This document shows, in pieces, positions 58,872 to 64,000 of a DNA stretch of 64,000 bases. The stretch's first letter is position 1. Every line of letters begins with the position of its first letter. Source of the DNA: Salvator merianae. Lineage: Eukaryota > Chordata > Lepidosauria > Squamata > Teiidae. Below the pieces are notes generated by a model. The model ran no database searches. It was not told the DNA's origin and saw only the letters and a program-made list of their open reading frames with translations. The position numbers were made by a program, and so were the translations under genes. The DNA lies in the NCBI GenBank assembly GCA_003586115.2, contig QVOM02000025.1, forward strand, positions 44,002,522 through 44,066,521. Direction: 5' to 3'.

Positions 58872-61626
58872 TACATTTGATTTCTTTGAACTGTATTTTG
58901 ATCCAGTGAGAGCTTCTACTTCCCACTTCCCTTCTCATTTCCTTGCCATTAGGTGGCCTAATTCAGTCCGTTATATCCACCTTATCATGCCTAAAAGCAG
59001 GAGGGAAAGAAGGGGATACTTCTGCATTTACAGGCTAAAGAAGGATATCCACGGTTCAGTAAGGCTTTCTAGAGGTTTCTGAAGAGTCAGGAACATCTTA
59101 TTTTTACCAACGAAAACACCGTCCTGCTTGGAATTGAATCACACAAAAAGGTCCTGAGATCCTTTTCTTCATGAAAGGTAGTCTAAACCAGGACAAGAGA
59201 AGGGAAAGGGTAATTGCTTCTTGTGTCATTACAGAAAATCCATAGCTCTGACACTGCAGTTCTGGATCTCAGAAGTGGTGGGGCTGGACCAATGTGCTCA
59301 TATCTTCAAGGTGCTGAAATCCCATTCTCTGCCTGATGGAAAGAAACAATCAGAGGAAGGGGTAGTTATAACCTCCGACTTCCAAATGTTAACTGTGGTC
59401 TTAAAATGCTTGTAAGCTGAACGTCCAAAGTAACTAGTTATCATGCACCTGTTAGGGAAAGAGGTACACAGCCTCATCTCACAATAAAGAAGTAGATAGT
59501 TAAATTTAGCAGCCGCTCCACAAGGAAACTCGTGGACATTATAGAAAGAGACCCTCAAGTTCAGACCAGATCTTTTAGATCTTACTCTGTTCACCCAGTG
59601 AGATATTCTCAAGATTTTGGTTTCTGATAAACACTCATTGTGTTCCTAAGTACTACTACCACATATGTCCCTTCCTTCTAGGCTGAAGCAAAAGTCTAAG
59701 TCAGTATCAGAGCTGAACCACAGCTTCTAACTGTCCTAGTTCAGGTTGGGATATCAACCAGTACAATCTTCTGGTGGATGACTAGTTTCAAGAGCAAGCA
59801 GTCTTACTGTCTCTGATTACTACCTGCATTATTAAAGATTATGAAACACACGTCCAAGACTCTTTTCCTGAGATAGAACTGTGGTCTGTGATGTTATAGG
59901 GTTGTCCAACTCATTTACACCAGCAAAGACTAAGTCAGGTGCACTGTTCATAATTAAAGAGTTCTATTTCTCTGAAGGATTCTTTCGTCTCTCCAATTAT
60001 TTGATAGGCTTGAAAGGATAGCCTGGTCCAGGCAGTGCACTGAGAAAGGAAATTCCTTCCCAGTACAATGTCATTATCAGATCTTGGATCAGGGAGTCCT
60101 GAATGGACATACCAGGAACATGTGAATGACATGTAAGAGAGTTTGCTCTATGGAAACCTACCAAGTTCTCACATTTCTCTCAGCAAAAATAAATCTTATA
60201 GTGTCATATTCAAGTGACTCTCAGGCCCTAGCTACATCAGTGGTTTACCCTGCAGTTTAGAATCATTTTTAAGGCAATCCACTTGTAATATGTGTTTAGG
60301 GAGACTGCTCAGGAAGTAGCAACAGTGTAGTCAGTGCACTTGTCTGTCAGTCACACAGGAAGGGAATTCACATTGAATGTGCTGGAAGTACCATACATGT
60401 AACCTATTGGAAGCTACTTTCCTAAAAAGTTCAGTGATTGGTCCATACAAACTGTCAATCGGGTGCTGTTTTCTCAGGGTTTTTTTAAAGATTATGTGCT
60501 ATGTAAGATATGCAGAACCCAAAGTGCAAAAGCAATGATTATATCCACTTAAGCATAAAAGTATTATACCCACTTAAGAACATACTTTTTAATGTTTTTT
60601 AAATTATTTGTATAATACAAATAGTAATACATGCGTTAAAAACATAATGTTTTAAAAAGACATAAGAAACTATATACAATTCTTCTCATTTCTCTTATTG
60701 AATATTACAGCAATATAGAAATGATATTTATAATTTTAAAAATATATTTATATATACGTGATCGTTCATAATAATACAATTTTAATATAGCAATTTATGA
60801 AACAATATTATTTTATGAAAGATTTTAACAATGTAAAAGGAGGTAACATATCCTTAGCCTTATCATTAATGCTAACAAAGCACATACTTAGAGAGAAAGA
60901 AAAGGTGCACGCCAAAGAGGAGATGTCATCCGACCTTGATTGGTTAACAGTACTTGTATGGCCATGTCCACTCATTCACCGTTATGCACCCTTGCCACAC
61001 CTGTATCGCAGCAAGAGATGTGCGCACCAGAGAAGCAGATGTGCTTTAAAACTCACGACTTTCATTCCAACTGTAAACAAAGCACTTGGTAAATACTGCG
61101 GATTAGCAGGTTACTAATGTACATCAGTTGCAAATTCACACATTTATGTGTGATTGCTACACTATGCAAACTTTCTGATGTGCATTATTGTTTGAGATAA
61201 GTTGCCTCAACTAGAATAATCATTCAGATGATAAGAAGTTTCTAGCATACTGGACCATAGTGTAGCACTGTGATAATAGATCAAAACCCCTTTCTCTTCT
61301 AAAAAGACTATAAATAATATTTAAAAACAGGGAGCAAGTTTGTGATCAACACTGCTACAAGCCAGGATGAGATAAAAATATTAACTGCAGCTTTTTGTCA
61401 TTCTACACTCTAGCAGAGGAGACCCAAGAGAATTATGACAATTCCAGTGGTAGATCTTAAATTCTGCATAAATTCACTGACTACTTTTCAGCTCAGGAAT
61501 CACTCTTAATAACACTGTTTCAGCAGTTCTCCCATATTTCCTCCAGATATCCCCCAGCGACTCCTCCCACGGTCTCTCCAGCCCCCCCGCCCCAAGAACA
61601 AATCTAAGAGACTCATGAGGAAGGAT

Positions 61627-61638
61627 GGGGGGGGGGGG
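61627..61638 (+). repeat. G12 homopolymer
   Basis: Twelve guanines, preceded about 45 bases earlier by a C-rich stretch. It is likely unstable in length. Confidence 0.9.
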
Positions 61639-61944
61639 AGAAAGCCCTGATGTGTGAACAAGTGCAAGTGTTAAATGTTCTACCTCACCTTAGTCTATTT
61701 TAGTGCCATTATAAAGATTTAGTAATGAGTTTTTAATAACTTTGTACCTTCAGAGCATGAAATGTTACTGTGCGTGCATACATGGGCACACACACAACAC
61801 ATGCACGTTTGGGGCAATTTTTTCATACCATTCTATAGATATATCTTCTGTGGTTTTTTTGTTTTTCCTCTGAAACTAATCATAAATATAATGCAATATC
61901 CTTTACATGTTACAAGGGAGTGACGGTATATAAGGGCACTGTGC

Positions 61945-62020
61945 TCATGCTCTGCTTCTGGGCTTCCCAGAGGTAGCTAGACTGTGGACAAGATGCAGGT
62001 CTAGAGGTTCGTTTAGTTTG
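61945..62020 (+). mobile_element. CR1-like LINE 3' fragment
   Basis: TCTGCTTCTGGGCTTCCCAG then AGGTAGCTAGACTGTGGACA and AGATGCAGGTCTAGAGG is a degraded version of the CR1 3' phrase 'ggcttcccagaggcagctggtgggccactgtgggaaacaggatgctggactagatgg'. A TATATAAGG at about 61928 just upstream looks like a TATA box but needs no promoter explanation. Confidence 0.5.
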
Positions 62021-63182
62021 AATGAGCAAGGCTCTTGTTAATTTTTGATGTGACATTTCAAACTGTAGTTATTTGTAATAGTTTTCTGCAGGTAATCACC
62101 AGCTCTCTGTGACATTACCTTATAAAGAAACTTTATTGAGCCTTTGCAGTAATTTATAAAAATATTGCTGTATTAAGTTGTAATGCAAGCTATAAAGCTA
62201 CTGGGTTTAATGGATAATAAAATTACCTGAGATCCTAATGAGGATAATAATCTTTCTTACTATAGCATTTAATCATTTAGCACCAAGAGGACTCTTAATA
62301 CAGTAGGAACATTTCAGTGGGCAAATGTGTTGAGAGTAGACAACTTTGCAAGCAGTAGCTATGAACAGCATAGTACCATGCAATATATAATGGCCAAATG
62401 ATCTGTCCATGGTGAAGAAAATAGTTGTCTTTGAAGTGTGTGTATGTAAGAAAAGTTTCCAGTAATTGGAAATGGGAATTGTTCTGTTTATAGGAACTGG
62501 TGCAGGACAAAGTGGTTAACAGCTAATACAGATTTAGGAGAAACAATTGTGCTGTCTATAATTGCTTTCTCTCTATAAAGAATTCTGTGCAATTTTTGCA
62601 GTTTACTTTAAAAAATGCATATACAATCTGGATTTTCAACATGCCATTGGAACGAAGAAGATTGTTCTGCTTTCTCAATAGATTTGCTTCTATTTATAAA
62701 TTTGAGTGGCTTTCTTGAATGATACGCAACTGTAGCAATAAAACTATGCAAATATTTTCTGATTTCTTTTGCCTTTTGGTTAGTATCTTTGATGTATTTC
62801 TATATAGCAGATAAGCATCCTTGGCTGTCGGTTGGTGAAGCTCTAAATGTATCTGTGGCAGTTGCCTTTGTACCTATCTCCTTCGCAGTCTGATGGAAAT
62901 GTTCAGGGCATCAGACTTGCAGTTTTATTCAGTGAAAGACCCTAACCTTTTTTATTGTGTAGATCTTGAATCAGCATTACATATAAATTACTGATTTTGC
63001 TCACCAAATTCATATTAATATTTTAGTGTTTCCCCTCACCGTCAACCTTATTTATTTTTAAACGTGTCAGCTGTGTCCATTTTTACACTTCAGTCATACC
63101 ACATAGGCATGCAGCTCTTGGGTGATTAATCAAGGATCAGTTGCTGCAAAAGAATAGCAGTCTTTTAAAGGGTTAAAAATTA

Positions 63183-63300
63183 TAGGACCTTTCTGCACTT
63201 ACCTTTAAAATAATTCTGTATGAGGCCTAGAATGCTTCTGGGCCTCTTGCTCCACATTCTGGAGCTGAATGGAAGAGGCCTTGCCTCCTGCTAGAATGCT
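63183..63300. mobile_element. Left portion of a GGACCTTTCTGCACTTACC MITE
   Basis: GGACCTTTCTGCACTTACC is a clear left terminus of the GGCCCTTTCTGCAC family. The interior continues GAGGCCTAGAATGCTTCTGG. I cannot find the matching right terminus before the CR1 fragment, so it may be truncated. Confidence 0.5.
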
Positions 63301-63479
63301 TCATCCACATTGAATGGAGCTTAATCCAGCTAAGTGGCCAAAATGGCTACCTAGACTGGGATACTGGTAGATCTTCTTAAAATGTGGTCTAGAGGTCACC
63401 CAGTTGTAGACAACTGTAGACAAATCCAGACTGGAAAAAGTTTTTTTTTTCCTACACAATGCATAGTTACAATTTGGAA

Positions 63480-63756
63480 TTTGGTGTTGTCTACCAGCTT
63501 GGATGGCTTCAAAAATATTTGGACCAATTCATGGAAGTCAGGGATATCAACTGCTGTTAGACCAGCTGGCAGCAGAACGTTGTATGCCTCCAAAGGCCAG
63601 CTGGTGGGAGACTGCAAGCAGAGCCAATTGTGTACTCACGCCTTACTCTTGGGGTCCCTGTACAACTGGTTGGCTACTGTGAGAGCAGTCAGCTGGACTA
63701 GATAGGTCACCAGTGCGATCCCGTGGGGCTTTTTTTTTGTATTATTATGTTCTTAT
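63480..63756 (+). mobile_element. CR1 LINE 3' end
   Basis: GATGGCTTCAAAAATATTTG, GACCAATTCATGGAAGTCAG, then TTGGCTACTGTGAGAGCAGT and GCTGGACTAGATAGGTCACC, and finally GGGGCTTTTTTTTT and TTATGTTCTTATA, follow the canonical order of a CR1 3' region in sense orientation. Only the 3' part is present. An open frame of 107 codons across it is not the CR1 protein end in intact form. Confidence 0.8.
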
Positions 63757-64000
63757 ACTATAGCTAGATATAAAACAAATCATAAATCTGTGCAACTGTA
63801 GGCATTTGCAGTCTATCGATTACAAATGCTGTCTGTTGTCAGTCTATACTAAAAACTTCTCACAAGTTCTCTGAAATTAGATAATAAACCTGAATTTTCT
63901 TAAGCAGAATGAGCAATGGTGAAAACCAGGCTCCACAGATTTTCATCTCTTCTAACCTCTCTAGGAGCTTCCTGTTGCCTAACACTGTCAGGAAAGAATC

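Larger units (their letters stand above)
33587..64000 (+). other. INPP4B: INPP4B intron, at least 30.4 kb, phase 0, right end outside window
   Basis: Starts GTAGGT. I looked for the next exon, which in human continues with a segment ending in a GRSFLGYASF-type stretch, and did not find it. Contents include the tandem repeat at 33971, several MITEs, a 370-bp fold-back, a GC-rich insertion at 54062 and CR1 ends near 61950 and 63480. Stretches with nothing identifiable to me: 34210-35900, 36300-37150, 37250-40050, 41370-42140, 42200-43620, 43930-44990, 45140-46100, 47130-50980, 52030-54050, 54210-56090, 56230-58190, 58880-61940 and 62040-63180. Confidence 0.75.

Noticed and set aside
61925..61945. 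TATATAAGGG as a core promoter
   Set aside because: It is isolated next to a CR1 fragment in an AT-rich intron; no further promoter context is visible.

Overview
The window is vertebrate nuclear DNA: AT-rich, intron-dominated and dense in transposon relics. It holds a central part of one protein-coding gene on the + strand, which I read as INPP4B (type II inositol polyphosphate 4-phosphatase). Four coding exons with GT-AG borders and compatible phases are visible (about 1808-2032, 4947-4991, 26090-26208, 33470-33586). Together they encode the region just before the C2 domain and the first half of that domain. The catalytic CX5R phosphatase domain and the rest of C2 lie beyond the right edge. 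No second cellular gene, RNA gene, CRISPR array or operon-like structure is visible. The organism looks like a squamate reptile (lizard type, possibly a gecko). This rests on a Sauria-like tRNA-derived SINE, co-occurring CR1-, L2- and L1-type LINE debris and very abundant short palindromic DNA transposons. The species call is inference.

Layout: 1-1807 is the intron upstream of the first visible exon. 2033-4946 is a 2.9 kb intron. 4992-26089 is a 21.1 kb intron holding a tRNA SINE, LINE debris, many miniature inverted-repeat elements (MITEs), a nested MITE cluster near 18 kb and a 5'-truncated antisense L1 with a perfect 19-bp target-site duplication (TSD). 26209-33469 is a 7.3 kb intron. 33587-64000 is the first 30.4 kb of the next intron, with more MITEs (one nested in another), a 370-bp fold-back, a GC-rich 141-bp insertion and CR1 tails. 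I searched by eye for the next INPP4B exon and did not find it.

The most useful observations concern two things. First, the first visible exon is open for about 45 codons upstream of the methionine that, as I recall it, begins human INPP4B. That extra segment reads like the last strand and C-terminal helix of a PH domain, including the helix tryptophan. Second, the MITE population shows three full copies of exactly 180 bp, recurrent 3-bp duplications (TAA, TTA, AGA, TCA, AAT), a shared terminus GGCCCTTTCTGCAC across elements of 66 to 546 bp, and insertions of one family into another that give relative ages. I found no convincing new biochemical system; this is mostly ordinary intronic DNA with a well-preserved record of transposition.
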